Assembly: GCA_025964715.1 (NCBI GenBank) | Contig: JAOPYH010000190.1 | Coordinates: 1 to 64,000, forward strand | From: Streptosporangiaceae bacterium | GTDB lineage: Bacteria; Actinomycetota; Actinomycetes; Streptosporangiales; Streptosporangiaceae | Reading direction: 5' to 3' | Length of the DNA: 64,000 bases | Part shown: positions 52,582 through 61,592 of the stretch, in pieces | Layout of the letters: each line of letters starts with the position of its first letter | Position numbering within the stretch: the stretch's first letter is position 1 | Translations under genes and position numbers: made by a program | Notes under the pieces: model-generated | Seen by the model: only the letters and a program-made list of their open reading frames with translations | Told to the model about the DNA's origin: nothing | Database searches by the model: none

Positions 52582-53237
52582 GGGCCGGGCGGCCTCGAGT
52601 CGGTGTCTTTCAGGGCTTTCGGGGCGGGGCCACCATCCGGTCAGCCCGCCACCGCCGCTTGCCGGCCGCCGCCCTCGCGGCCGCCGCGATGGGCCTGGCA
52701 CTCCTGTCCCTGCGGCCCACCACCCCACCGGGCGTACGGGTGGTGACCGCGGCGCGCGATCTCCCCGGCGGCACGACGCTCCGGGTCAGGGACCTGCGAG
52801 AGATCGCGCTGCCCGCGGCGGCAGTGCCCGACGGGGCCGTACGGTCGGGCGCGGCCGGGCGGGTCCTCGCGGCGCCGATGCGCCGGGGCGAGCCGGTCAC
52901 GGACGCACGACTCGTCGGGGCCGGGTTGCTGGACGGCTACGGGCCAGGAGTGGTCGCCACCCCGGTGCGGGTCGCGGACGCGGCGGCCGTACGGCTGCTT
53001 CGCGCGGGGCACCGGATCGACGTCCTGGCCGCCGCGCCGGCCCCGATGGAGGACATGGTGCCCGTACCTGAAGGACGGGCACGGCTGATCGTGTCCGCCG
53101 TGCCGGTCATCGCCGTACCCCGGGGATCACCCGGCGACCAGGGCGCGCTGGTCGTGCTGGCCACCAGCCGCGAGCAGTCGATGGCCCTCGCCGGAGCGGG
53201 CACACGGCTCTCGGTGACCATCGTGGCCGGCGCCTGA
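52578..53237 (+). CDS. SAF-domain protein, CpaB/RcpC-like
   Basis: 219-residue protein. A hydrophobic N-terminal segment (about residues 28-46) precedes a SAF domain (VVTAARDLPGGTTLRVRDLR, then IALPAAAVPDG) and a second beta-rich half (GHRIDVLAAAPAP). This is the build of Flp-pilus assembly protein CpaB/RcpC, but no other pilus genes are in the window. The GTG overlaps the mtnP stop (GTGA). Confidence 0.78.
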   Translation: MRAGRPRVGVFQGFRGGATIRSARHRRLPAAALAAAAMGLALLSLRPTTPPGVRVVTAARDLPGGTTLRVRDLREIALPAAAVPDGAVRSGAAGRVLAAPMRRGEPVTDARLVGAGLLDGYGPGVVATPVRVADAAAVRLLRAGHRIDVLAAAPAPMEDMVPVPEGRARLIVSAVPVIAVPRGSPGDQGALVVLATSREQSMALAGAGTRLSVTIVAGA

Positions 53238-53262
53238 TCCGGAGCCTCGTACGGCGGCGGCG

Positions 53263-54327
53263 TCAGCCCGTAGGTGCTTTGTACTCCCAGTGCCAGGGCT
53301 CGAAGGGGCTGCTGTAGGCCCAGGCCGGGTGGAACCAGCCGTACTTCAGCGAGTTGGCCCGCAGCCAGTTGAACTGGCTCGAGCCCTGATTCTGCACGCC
53401 CCCGCAGATGTCGACAGCGGTGCCAAAGCCATGGTTACTGCTTCCCGGGACGGCGGCGTACCCGGGGGGACGGCTGGCATAGAGCCGGTGCTGATCGGAC
53501 AGGCTGCGGTAGGAGTCGGTGAGGCACATGTTCCCGCCGAAGCGCCGCTTGTAGGCGGCGTTGAGCTTGTAGAAGGTCAAGGCCGCGTCCGCCCGCAGCT
53601 TCCTGCCCGGCTGCGGCAACCGGCACAGGTAGCGGCTCGGGATGAGGCCGTTCGGGAACTTGCGCGCGTTGGTGACCAACGCTGGGTCACAGCCGAGGGA
53701 GAGCCGCCGCTCCTCGCCCGCCTGCATCCGGTCGAGCATCTGGTTGAGCTGGCGGGTCAGCTCCGCCGAACGCCGCCTCAGTGCGTCGACGCTCCGCTGG
53801 AGCCTGGCCTGCTCGACCGCGTTGCGGGACTGCAGGTCCTGGGCGGTGGAGGTGAGTTCCTCGCGTCGCTGCCGGACGCTGGTCACCTGGCGGATCAGCG
53901 CCTCCTGGGCCGCGGCGATGTGGCTGACGTCCGCTGCGGCCCGCAGGCCGGTCTCCGGCGAGACACGGCCGAAGACCACCATCGAGCCGGCCGCCCCCTT
54001 CTGCTGGTAGGCGGCGTTCGCGAGCCGCACCAGCGGGCCCCTCATCTGCTCGAGTTGCGCGTCGGCCTTGCCGAGTTCCGCCAGGGTGGCCTGGAGCTTC
54101 TGCCGCGACTGTGCCAGTTGTCTGCGTCGGCTCACCGACTGCTGGGTCGCCTTCTCCAGGTCCGCACGCGCTTTCGTCGCCTGCTTGTGGAGGACGTCGA
54201 CCGGGTCGAGTGCGCTGCGCTGCGCGGCGATCCCCGGCGATATGAAGGCATGCGGTGCGCAGAGGAGCACGAGCGACGCCATCGCCAGGAAGGCCGCGGT
54301 CAGCCCAGCCGACCGTGGAGCTGGCAC
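53263..54327 (-). CDS. Secreted D-alanyl-D-alanine carboxypeptidase (VanY family) with coiled coil
   Basis: Exported cell-wall peptidase of 354 residues. A signal segment is at residues 8-30, then a long coiled coil (about 45-215, heptad-like with many Gln/Arg/Leu). The C-terminal VanY domain has zinc ligands in SSNHGFGTAVDICGG and EPWHWEYKAPTG. GTG at 54327 is chosen because GGAG lies 8 bases upstream; ATG at 54369 is possible. The coiled coil resembles regulators of peptidoglycan hydrolases, so activity may be controlled by a partner. It converges with the SAF-domain gene. Confidence 0.88.
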   Translation of the reverse strand: MPAPRSAGLTAAFLAMASLVLLCAPHAFISPGIAAQRSALDPVDVLHKQATKARADLEKATQQSVSRRRQLAQSRQKLQATLAELGKADAQLEQMRGPLVRLANAAYQQKGAAGSMVVFGRVSPETGLRAAADVSHIAAAQEALIRQVTSVRQRREELTSTAQDLQSRNAVEQARLQRSVDALRRRSAELTRQLNQMLDRMQAGEERRLSLGCDPALVTNARKFPNGLIPSRYLCRLPQPGRKLRADAALTFYKLNAAYKRRFGGNMCLTDSYRSLSDQHRLYASRPPGYAAVPGSSNHGFGTAVDICGGVQNQGSSQFNWLRANSLKYGWFHPAWAYSSPFEPWHWEYKAPTG

Positions 54328-54420
54328 GTTGGAGACTCCGGACTGTGGGGGGAACAGCCGCAGGAACATTACTACACGAAGCCGAGCGATCTCACCGTGA
54401 CCCTATGAAATCAGCTCAAT

Positions 54421-54873
54421 TCAGCCAGTTCGGTAACCGTTCCTCCTACACCACTCGAGCAATGGAGGGAAGCGCCGCCAGTTGCCCGGGCAGCGCCGCT
54501 GCGGCTGCGCGCTCGAGGACTTGGGAGTGGGGCCTGATGTCTTCGGTGCCGGTTTTGTGACCTTCGGGGTAACGACAACCGGAGGAACCGCTTCGCCCTG
54601 TGTGGGATAGACGCGAGGCGTCGGCCGCCCGGAGACGGATGCCGCCGTTTCCCCGCTGGCCGGCTTGATCACCGGAGCCGTCCGGTCCTCGCGCGTGGCG
54701 CCGATTCCGGCCAGCACCACCCCGAGCAGCACCAGCCCCGCGGCCAGCAGCACAACGCCGCGGTTGGCCCTCAACCGGCCCAGGACGGACGTAGCGGCAG
54801 ACGACCGCGCTGACCTCGCCTCGTCGCCCTCCTCGGGCCGCGACCAGATCTCTTCACCCTCGGGACCCACCAC
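54421..54873 (-). CDS. Single-pass membrane protein with conserved two-cysteine tail
   Basis: 150-residue protein. A charged cytoplasmic N-terminus, one membrane helix (about residues 39-57, GVVLLAAGLVLLGVVLAGIG), a Pro/Thr/Lys linker, then a compact C-terminal CPGNWRRFPPLLEWCRRNGY whose two cysteines could form a disulfide outside the cell. Function unknown. GTG at 54873 lies 8 bases behind TACGCT and has no SD; further upstream ATG codons are possible. It is transcribed towards the VanY gene. Confidence 0.65.
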   Translation of the reverse strand: MVGPEGEEIWSRPEEGDEARSARSSAATSVLGRLRANRGVVLLAAGLVLLGVVLAGIGATREDRTAPVIKPASGETAASVSGRPTPRVYPTQGEAVPPVVVTPKVTKPAPKTSGPTPKSSSAQPQRRCPGNWRRFPPLLEWCRRNGYRTG

Positions 54874-55097
54874 GGGACAGGAGCGTACAGAGCACCACGA
54901 GCTAATGCTCAATCACGCACATCCCGACCCGCCCCGTAGCCGCCACGCGTGGATCAATGCGCACGGCCTCGGCTGGAGCGCTAACCTGTCAGAGGTCGTT
55001 CGATCGGACACAGGAGCCCCAAGCCCGCCCATGCGTGCGATGATCGTCAACCGCGCAGGAGCGGCCGTCAAGGTCCAGTAGGCTCTAACAGCGACAA

Positions 55098-55170
55098 GCC
55101 CTCGTAGCTCAGGGGATAGAGCAACGGTTTCCTAAACCGTGAGCCGCAGGTTCGAATCCTGCCGGGGGCA
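55098..55170 (+). tRNA. tRNA-Arg (anticodon CCT)
   Basis: Complete cloverleaf: acceptor GCCCTCG with CGGGGGC, D-arm GCTC/GAGC, anticodon loop TTCCTAA giving CCT, T-arm GCAGG-TTCGAAT-CCTGC and discriminator A at 55170. Its 3' half is the attachment site of the adjoining element. Confidence 0.96.
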
Positions 55171-55172
55171 CC
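55129..55172 (+). repeat. Attachment site copy 1, inside tRNA-Arg
   Basis: 44 bases from the anticodon loop to just past the tRNA 3' end are repeated without mismatch at 57537-57580. This is the classic attL/attR pair made when a tyrosine integrase inserts DNA into a tRNA gene and restores its 3' part. Confidence 0.9.
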
Positions 55173-55186
55173 CAAGATGATCAGTG

Positions 55187-55228
55187 AAAGCCCCGGTTGA
55201 CCAGCCCTAACGCAGGTCGCCGGGGTTT
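55187..55228 (+). terminator. Hairpin downstream of tRNA-Arg
   Basis: AAAGCCCCGG (55187-55196) pairs with 55220-55228 through one G-T wobble, with a 23-base loop. It begins 17 bases after the tRNA and probably ends its transcript. Confidence 0.4.
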
Positions 55229-55374
55229 CGCGCGTGTGCAGCCGTACGCCGCACGAGCAGCTCCTCAGCCCCTGGTCGCGGGATATACGCGGGATGAGAC
55301 GGCGGGCAACGACCTTGCGGGGACTGATGGCCCGCACAGGACGGCCGAAGACCAGGTCAGCGCCCAGCGATTGT

Positions 55375-55492
55375 GCAATTAGCGTGCAATTAGCCAGGGT
55401 GAACAGGGGTCAAGAGCGGGTACTCGCGGTCACATTGGAGCGCAGGTCAGGGCCCTCAACGGCCATGTTCGGTTTGCTTCCCAAGCTGACAG
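55375..55492 (+). repeat. Non-coding repeat unit, copy 1
   Basis: Its first 39 bases (55375-55413), starting GCAATTAGC and ending GGGGTCAA, match 56571-56609 with two mismatches. The end (TTCCCAAGCTGACAG) matches 56674-56688, with a diverged middle. The 380 bases between tRNA-Arg and the next gene otherwise show only the hairpin at 55187-55228 and no gene. Confidence 0.75.
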
Positions 55493-55553
55493 TGGCTTCG
55501 AGCACCACCGGCGAGGCAGAGCTAGGCGAGCCGCAGTTCGTGACAGCTGGAGC

Positions 55554-56363
55554 CTAATCGGGGTCTGTCGGCCAGTCAGGCGGTGCCGCAGCGGCGGCGG
55601 CCTCCTGCCAGGCAAGCAGACCGCCGCGCAGGGGCCAGGCCCGGGTGCGCTCAGGGTGGCTGGGTATGCCGGCGTACACGGCGCCGAAATGCCACTGGTG
55701 CGCTCGGGCGGCACTCTCCACGGCCAGTCGGCCGGCCTGACGGTCGCGTTCGAGCTGATCGGCGATGAGCGAATCTTTCCGCATCACAAGCGCGATCTGC
55801 TCATCGATCTGCCCAGGTGAGGGGGCGAGAGACAACTCCAACATGGGCGGGAGGAGTCCTTCGGCGAGCGCCGAGGCCAGCCGGGCATGCCCGTCCAACA
55901 GCAGCCAGCCGTCCAGGCCGCTGACCCACCACAGCAGCAGCGGCGGCAGTACGCCCTCGCGGGCGAGCTTGCGGTAGGCCTTTACCCTGGCGTGATCCGC
56001 AGCAGGCAGCGGATGCATCGGCACCACGGCGTTCCAGCCGGCGCACCAGTCCAGGTAGCCGACCGAGTCGACGGCGAGCTCATTCCTCCAGACCGATTCC
56101 GGCCCCGGTGGTCGCCATGGCTTCAGGCTCCACCAGCCTGCATGCAACGGCCCAGGCGCGATGGTCAGCCATGACGCATACCGGTGCGGCCACGCCGGCG
56201 CCGTCCGCGCCAACGCTGCGGTAATCGGCGGAAGCACCGGCAGGTATCCGGAGAGCCGCAGATAGTGCACGCCATACTTCCAGCGCGCCACTTTCGCCAG
56301 TAGCACCGGCCGCGTTTCCTGCCAGATCCAGAACCGGTTCGGCCCGGCGACCTCGATTCGCAT
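55554..56363 (-). CDS. ParB/Srx-domain-like hypothetical protein
   Basis: About 269 residues. The segment GLDGWLLLDGHARLASALAE resembles the ParB/sulfiredoxin-fold motif that binds nucleotide, and it is preceded by HARVKAYRKLAREGVLPPLL. The N-terminal part (RFWIWQETRPVLLAKVARWK) is unfamiliar. No DNA-binding HTH is seen, so a role in partition is doubtful. The start is uncertain: ATG at 56363 is chosen, and the frame is open to 56429. It lies between the two repeat units inside the att-flanked segment and is likely cargo. Confidence 0.6.
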   Translation of the reverse strand: MRIEVAGPNRFWIWQETRPVLLAKVARWKYGVHYLRLSGYLPVLPPITAALARTAPAWPHRYASWLTIAPGPLHAGWWSLKPWRPPGPESVWRNELAVDSVGYLDWCAGWNAVVPMHPLPAADHARVKAYRKLAREGVLPPLLLWWVSGLDGWLLLDGHARLASALAEGLLPPMLELSLAPSPGQIDEQIALVMRKDSLIADQLERDRQAGRLAVESAARAHQWHFGAVYAGIPSHPERTRAWPLRGGLLAWQEAAAAAAPPDWPTDPD

Positions 56364-56570
56364 TCGTGGGATCGCCGATGCGGACACGCCCAGGCGCAGT
56401 CCTCCGCCCGGAACTTGATCTCGACGCACCGCCGCAATCTGCGCGAGATCAAGGGAGGAAGCATCTGCCGGACGAGACGTCTGCCGGGGCTACCTGCTCC
56501 CAGCTCAGCCCCGTGATCGGCATCGAATGGGTCAACGGTCTCCGGAGCCGGTAGGGCAGGCCCAGGCCGG

Positions 56571-56688
56571 GCAATTAGCGGGCAATTAGCCAGGGTGACC
56601 AGGGGTCAACAGGGGTCACTGGTGATCACAGCCAGCCGCAGGTCAGCGCCCACCGTCTCGGAGAACCGGACGATTCCCAAGCTGACAG
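56571..56688 (+). repeat. Non-coding repeat unit, copy 2
   Basis: Second copy of the unit at 55375-55492, in the same orientation, ending 51 bases before the PIN toxin stop. The stretch from 56430 to 56738 holds this unit and no gene. Confidence 0.75.
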
Positions 56689-56738
56689 CGCAGGTATGGG
56701 CAGTCCTATCCGAATCACCGCCGGGCCGGAGCCTCCAG

Positions 56739-57140
56739 CTATTGAGCGATCAGGGTCAAGCCTTCGTGTTCGGCGAAGTCCTCAAAATCCTTGACGTTCA
56801 GAGTCGCCAGCGGCAACCCGTAGGTGAGGGCGCACGCGGCGATCCACGAGTCGTTGGCAGGCCGGGGCCGACCGCGGCGGATGGCGTACGCGGAGATCTG
56901 ACCCCACGTTCGGGCGACGTCATCGCTGTACGGAAGGACGATCACTCCGTTGAGCCAGTGGTTCAGGGCGTCGCGGTTGCGCCGGCCCCATTGCCGAAGT
57001 TCGGCCCACTGGATCAGTTCGCCGAGGGTGATGAACGTGATGCACGGCTGCTTGCCGATGAGCCGGGTCATTACGGGGGAGGGGAGCCGGCGCTTCAGGC
57101 TCAGGGACGAGACGTCGGTGTCGAGGACTACGCGATCCAC
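56739..57140 (-). CDS. PIN-domain toxin (VapC-like)
   Basis: 133-residue putative ribonuclease. The PIN acidic residues are visible: Asp7/Asp9 in VLDTDVSSL, Glu41 in LGELIQW, Asp97 in ANDSWIAACAL and the NVKDF motif at 115-119. VapC-type toxins cut tRNA or rRNA when freed from their antitoxin. The GTG start is 6 bases after the antitoxin stop, so they are co-transcribed. Confidence 0.85.
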   Translation of the reverse strand: MDRVVLDTDVSSLSLKRRLPSPVMTRLIGKQPCITFITLGELIQWAELRQWGRRNRDALNHWLNGVIVLPYSDDVARTWGQISAYAIRRGRPRPANDSWIAACALTYGLPLATLNVKDFEDFAEHEGLTLIAQ

Positions 57141-57146
57141 GGGCGG

Positions 57147-57347
57147 TCAGGCCAGGTCGGCGTGACGGGTGGCGTGGACGTGAGCCAGGAAGGCGTCCAG
57201 TTCTTCGTCGCTGTCGAAGACGTCGTCCTGGGCGAGGTCATCCGGTGACTCGATCGGCCGGACGTGCTTGCGCCGCGCCAGCTCATCGATCGATACCGAG
57301 CCACGCTCCGGAGGCCCCGCAGGGTGTTCCGCGCTGCTCGTGCTCAT
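57147..57347 (-). CDS. Antitoxin of the PIN toxin
   Basis: 66-residue acidic protein directly upstream of the PIN gene. The region SVSIDELARRKHVRPIESPD, then DLAQDDVFDSDEELDAFLAH, lacks an obvious HTH but fits antitoxins that wrap their toxin with an acidic helical tail. ATG at 57347 follows AGGAGGT by 3 bases. Assigned by position and size. Confidence 0.75.
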   Translation of the reverse strand: MSTSSAEHPAGPPERGSVSIDELARRKHVRPIESPDDLAQDDVFDSDEELDAFLAHVHATRHADLA

Positions 57348-57536
57348 CGTCACCTCCTGTTACCGTCACTATCGAGTGTCGCACGCCTCCGCCGCAGTGC
57401 GCGAGCAAAGCCAAGATCCCCGGGACGAGCGTCACCGAGCGCGCGGGATATGTGCGGGATGGCCACCCCTGAAGATACGTGCGGGAGCCGGTTGGATGCA
57501 GGTCAGGGCGCATGTAGCCGCCGGACCGCTTGTGGA

Positions 57537-57580
57537 TTCCTAAACCGTGAGCCGCAGGTTCGAATCCTGCCGGGGGCACC
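57537..57580 (+). repeat. Attachment site copy 2
   Basis: Exact 44-base copy of the tRNA-Arg 3' part. The bases left of it do not match the tRNA, so it is not a second gene. An integrase C-terminus ends 19 bases to its right. Confidence 0.9.
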
Positions 57581-57598
57581 ACGTTTGACCAGGCATTT

Positions 57599-57946
57599 CT
57601 AGCCGTTTGCGACCCGCGTGATCAGCGACCTCCGGGCTGGGGAGCCCGAAGGGAGCCCGAAGGTTCCGGACTCCCCACCAGCGGTTTTCCGCGGGACCAT
57701 CGCCACGACCGCCTCCGCCGCGTTCCGGGCCACGTCCGGCAGGACCGAGGTGTAAATGTCGGCGGTGATGCCCGTGGAGCTGTGCCGGAGCATCGCCGAG
57801 ATCACCTTCATGTCCACTCCGGCCGCCAAGGCGAGCGTGGCCGCTCCGTGCCGAAGGTCGTGAAGCCGGATCCGCGGTAGGCCGGCCTCGAACGAGAGCC
57901 GGTCGAACTGCTTGCTCAGGGTGGAGGGGTGGAGTGCCCGCAGCCG
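57599..57946 (-). pseudogene. Tyrosine-integrase C-terminal fragment
   Basis: The last 115 codons of a phage integrase: LHPSTLSKQFDRL, LPRIRLHDLRHGAATLALAA with the catalytic Arg, MLRHSSTGITADIYTSVLPD with His and the Tyr nucleophile. The N-terminal arm-binding and core domains and the first catalytic Arg are missing. The frame continues upstream without interruption into tape-measure sequence, showing a deletion join near 57946. Adjacent to att copy 2, as expected for its original location. Confidence 0.85.
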
Positions 57947-59604
57947 AAACTTGATCATCGGGTTGAACTTCGACAGCTGGGCGCGGACGAGCCCCAGGCC
58001 TTGAGACATGACGGGCAGTACGTCCGGATCCAGCGTGTTGACCCACCCGCGGTAGGCCTTGGTGAACGCCTGCCAGTCCTTCAGCAGGCCCCGCTCGGCC
58101 GGCGAGAGCCGCGCCATGGCCTGCGCGGTGCGCCTGCGCAGCCGACACCTGCCCGGTGGCGTCCGCCGTCTTGGCCAGGGCGTCGGCCTGCTGCAGGTTG
58201 TTGATGCGGTCCTGGATCTGCTGGCTGCGGATCCCCCGCTGCGCGTTCGCGACACCTTCGAGGGCCTGCTGCAGCTGCTGCTTTGCGGCGCGGACCTGCT
58301 GGGAGCCTTCTACGCCAGCACGTGCGGCGGCCCGCTCGTCGACGACCATCCGCTTGTAGGCGAGTTGCTGCTGTTTGAGCCGCTGCACCGCCTGGTCGTA
58401 GGCGAGCTGCGCCTCACGCCGGTCGAGTTCGTGCGCTTTGGCCTGCGCCTCGGCCTGTTTGATCGCCTCCTGCCCGGCGTCGACGGCCAGCTTGGCGAGG
58501 TCCTTTTGCAGCTGCATGGAGTTCGGGTCGGCCTGGACCCCTTTGAGGTTCTCCTGGGCCTTGGCGAGGTTCAGCTGTGCCCGCTGCACGGCGAGCGCGT
58601 CCTGTCGGGAGGAGGTCAGCTGGTCCAGGGCCATCCGGGCCCGCTCCACGGCGATCTCGTCGCTGCGCAGCGACAAGGCCGAGGTGACGGCCTGGTTGTG
58701 CATGTCGACCAGGCCGCGGGCCGCCTCCCGGCGGGCGGCGTTCAGATCTGACTGTGCCTGCCGGGCGGACTGCTGCGCATGGGTGAGCTGCCGCTCGGCC
58801 GTGGCCATCTGCTGGGCGCTGAGCTGCGCCTGCAAAGCTGCGATCGCGGACGCGTTGACCGCCACGGTGCCGGTACGGGTCGCGGCGGTGACGTCGTTCT
58901 GCGCAGCCTTCTGCCGCTGGAGCGCCTCACGGATCCGTGAGACGCCGGGGACGGCGACGGCAGCCATCCCCGCGAGGCCCAGGCCCGCTCCGGTGGCCGA
59001 CGCGGCGATCGCGCCGATCCCCGCAGCGACGGTGGCGCCGAGCGGGATCGCCGCGAGTACAGCCATCTGGATACCGAGCTGGAACAGCGCCGACCGTGCC
59101 CTGCTGGTGTTCGCCCCGACGTTGACGTTGACGGACCGGCCGAACATCCGGTCTGCTTCGTCACGCAGCGCCAGGAGCGTCGCCATGGCCGCCGCGGTGT
59201 CGGCGTCGACGTTGATCGTGGTGGTGAACGGGCCGAGGCTGGCCAGCTGCGCCCGGACCCGCTCGACGCTCTTGGGGTCCAAGACGACCTTGGCCTTGAC
59301 CTTGGCTTCGGGGAGGTTCTTGAGCCGGGCCTCCAGTTCGGCCTTCATCCCGGTCGCGAAGCTCCGGCCGGCCGCGCGGCCGGCCTTGGCCGCTTCCGCA
59401 TCGATCCGCGGCCGCGACTCCTTGATTGCCTCCTCCAGGCGGCGGGGCGCCGGACTTCATCCCTTCGGCGAGGGTCCGGCCGAGACGGCGGCCCTCCTGG
59501 CTGACTGTCGGGTCCAGCCGGGAGCGGATCTCCCTCCCCCACGCGGCGGCGGAGATCTTGGGGAGGATGTCGATGCCTACGGATCCGGCGTCCTGTTCTG
59601 CCAC
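57947..59604 (-). pseudogene. Phage tail tape-measure protein, frameshifted and truncated
   Basis: Starts at GTG 59604 behind GAGGG with AEQDAGSVGIDILPKISAAA. A frameshift near 59445 moves on to RLEEAIKESRPRIDAEAAKA and a long coiled-coil body rich in Gln/Ala/Arg with a hydrophobic stretch (LGIQMAVLAAIPLGATVAAG). A second shift near 58135 leads to LSPAERGLLKDWQAFTKAYR, then the join to integrase sequence. Tape-measure proteins set tail length. The visible part is the N-terminal third of a normal one, so it is inactive. Confidence 0.8.
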
Positions 59605-59641
59605 CGTCACCCTCCCCTGTCCCTGCTGGTCGGCGACGGGG

Positions 59642-59970
59642 TTATCCCGCCTGCTGCTGGTAGGTGGGGCTGTACTTGCGGAGCTGCGCCACCCGGGCGA
59701 GATGGGTTTCCTGCCGGCCTTCGGCGGCCTTATCGGCGGCGTGGTCCCGCGCCGTCTTCGGCGTCTTGACCGGCGAGGTCTTCGGCGGGTCGCCTTTGAG
59801 GCGCAGGCCGACCCACATGATCCGCAGGAGCGTCTGCAGGTAGGTGATCTCCGTGGCCTGCATCCAGTCCCGCTCGGTCCATCGGCGGTCTTCGAGGTCG
59901 CCGGTGAGTGCCGTCCGGGTCTGTGACTCCGGCGGTAGCCAGCCGAAGTAGGCGGCGGCCGAGCTGGACA
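59642..59970 (-). pseudogene. Phage tail-gene fragment
   Basis: The frame AAAYFGWLPPESQTRTALTG, then ATEITYLQTLLRIMWVGLRL and a charged tail ending YQQQAG, looks like a small tail-assembly protein located directly before a tape-measure gene. The sequence upstream of about 59970 has no start with an SD and no similarity, so its 5' end seems lost. Assignment rests on position and general look. Confidence 0.4.
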
Positions 59971-60034
59971 GATCGATCCCTGCTGGGCAGACAAGGCGCC
60001 GGGACTGTCGGCGTGGTCCGGGACGTAACCCCAC

Positions 60035-61068
60035 GGGATGCGGCAGGAGGGGCCGTGGAGCCGGGCCCGTTAGGAGCCGGCCAAGGCGGCGACGAGCTCG
60101 GCGCGGCTCTTGCCCGCGGCCTCCTCGGCCGGCGTGCCCCGCGCGACCGCGTACTTTGCCGAACGACGTCGCGCTACTCCGATGCTGTTCGCCGCGACGG
60201 CTTCAACGCCTCACGCCAAGCCGGCCGCTGCGGTGGCCGCCGGGACCATCGCCCTCTCCTGTTTGACCGCCGCAATGCTGTACATGCCCGACAGCTACCG
60301 CAGCCCCATCCACCCGCCGAGCTCGCCCCCAGGCGCCCCAAGCGGCGCCAGGCCCTCACCAAGGGAAACGAGCGAACCGCGACACCCCGACCTCAAGCAG
60401 CTCCCCACTCGCCTAGGTCCACGTTCTCCCGCGCCGGCCGTACCGGTCGCCGACCACAGACCGACGTCTCGCCCTGATGGCATACGCGCCACCGCGCATC
60501 CAGTGCCACGGTTCCCCCGCAAGGTCCGCACGCCCCGGATCGTCCCGCCGCCGCAGCATCTCCCCGACAGCCCTCGTACGCCTGAGCCGGGATCAGACCG
60601 GCCGTACGGCTTCGTGGTGGAGGCCAGGGTCGAGGTGCTCCCGAAGGTGCTTCCGAAGGTGCTTGTGGCGGCCGCGGTAGACCTCCGCGCGCTGCGGGCT
60701 CCTCGCCTGGGGTTCTGATCCCCGCCGGAGTGGCGTGCTGTCGACATCACGACAGCTCCACGGCCCCTCCGGCCCTGGTCACGCCCATGGGTCCTTGCCT
60801 ACATCGCGACCAGCAGATCAGGGCCCTCTGGTCGTCCAGTCCAGCCAGCGTACGAGGCGCAGGCCGCCGACTAACTTCTCGATGGCACTGGTGCCGTTTC
60901 GCCCACGATGGCATCGACATTGGTGTCGCCCGGAAGTAGCCAGGTCTGGTCCAATGTCCTTGCCACTCGTTTTCCTGCCTGCTCCTGCTCTCTCTAGCCG
61001 CCTCCGACGACCTGAACCACAGCGAGGGGCAGGTGCGGAAGTCGCCGCCGTGTCCAGGCCGGTACGGC
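60035..61068. other. About 1 kb without a recognisable gene
   Basis: On the minus strand at 60068-60160 a short frame ending GTPAEEAAGKSRAELVAALA and a stop may be the tail of a lost phage gene. Near 60628-60660 a 12-base unit (CCGAAGGTGCTT) is repeated in tandem. Longer open frames here are Pro/Arg/Ser-rich without family features. I read this as prophage debris. Confidence 0.5.
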
Positions 61069-61434
61069 TCAGGCGCCCACGCTGCGTAGCGTCTGCGCAA
61101 GTCCGGCGTCGATTCGGTCCATCGTGGATTCGTACGCTTCCGGCATGTCGACACCGAGCCGGTCGGCGAGCACGAAGACCCACCAAAGGCACTCGGCCAG
61201 CTTGTGCCGCAGCTCGGCGTCCACGTCGCCGTCGATGTCCCACGTGCGCTCGGCGGCGAGCACCAGGCGGCCGACGTAGGCGGCATCGTTGGTGAAGCCG
61301 AGCGCGAGCTCCGGCAGCGTCCACGTCCTGCCCAGCAGGCGCTGCTCGATCTGCTCGTACTGGGCCCGCACCTGCAGCGCACGGGCGTCCGCCTCGGCGA
61401 GTCCGGCACCGTCGTCTGACTGCTTCTCACTCAT
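61069..61434 (-). CDS. MazG-like nucleotide-pyrophosphohydrolase-family protein
   Basis: 121-residue all-helical protein. RTWDIDGDVDAELRHKLAEC, then LWWVFVLADRLGVD resembles the MazG-like group, whose members hydrolyse NTPs with Glu/Asp-bound magnesium (acidic cluster in DIDGDVDAEL). ATG at 61434 follows GAGGAG by 6 bases. The family assignment is by general pattern, so function is tentative. Confidence 0.65.
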   Translation of the reverse strand: MSEKQSDDGAGLAEADARALQVRAQYEQIEQRLLGRTWTLPELALGFTNDAAYVGRLVLAAERTWDIDGDVDAELRHKLAECLWWVFVLADRLGVDMPEAYESTMDRIDAGLAQTLRSVGA

Positions 61435-61592
61435 CTGGGGCTCCTCGTGGTGGATCATCGTTACCTTCTCGACGGTAGATCGGATTCCGGGCAGTTTCGG
61501 TCCTGGTTTGTCTGGCGTGGTGGCGGATCGGTTTTCGGACGAAACACGTCGGCGCAGGCCGCAGGGCCGTTCCGTGGTCAGGCCACCACTCT

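Noticed and set aside
55068..55337. Minus-strand frame across tRNA-Arg
   Set aside because: It is the complement of the tRNA and its terminator, a typical false gene.
60110..60718. 202-codon plus-strand frame in the prophage debris
   Set aside because: Pro/Ser/Arg-rich, no SD, no recognisable domain and codon use unlike its neighbours; kept only as part of the gene-free stretch.
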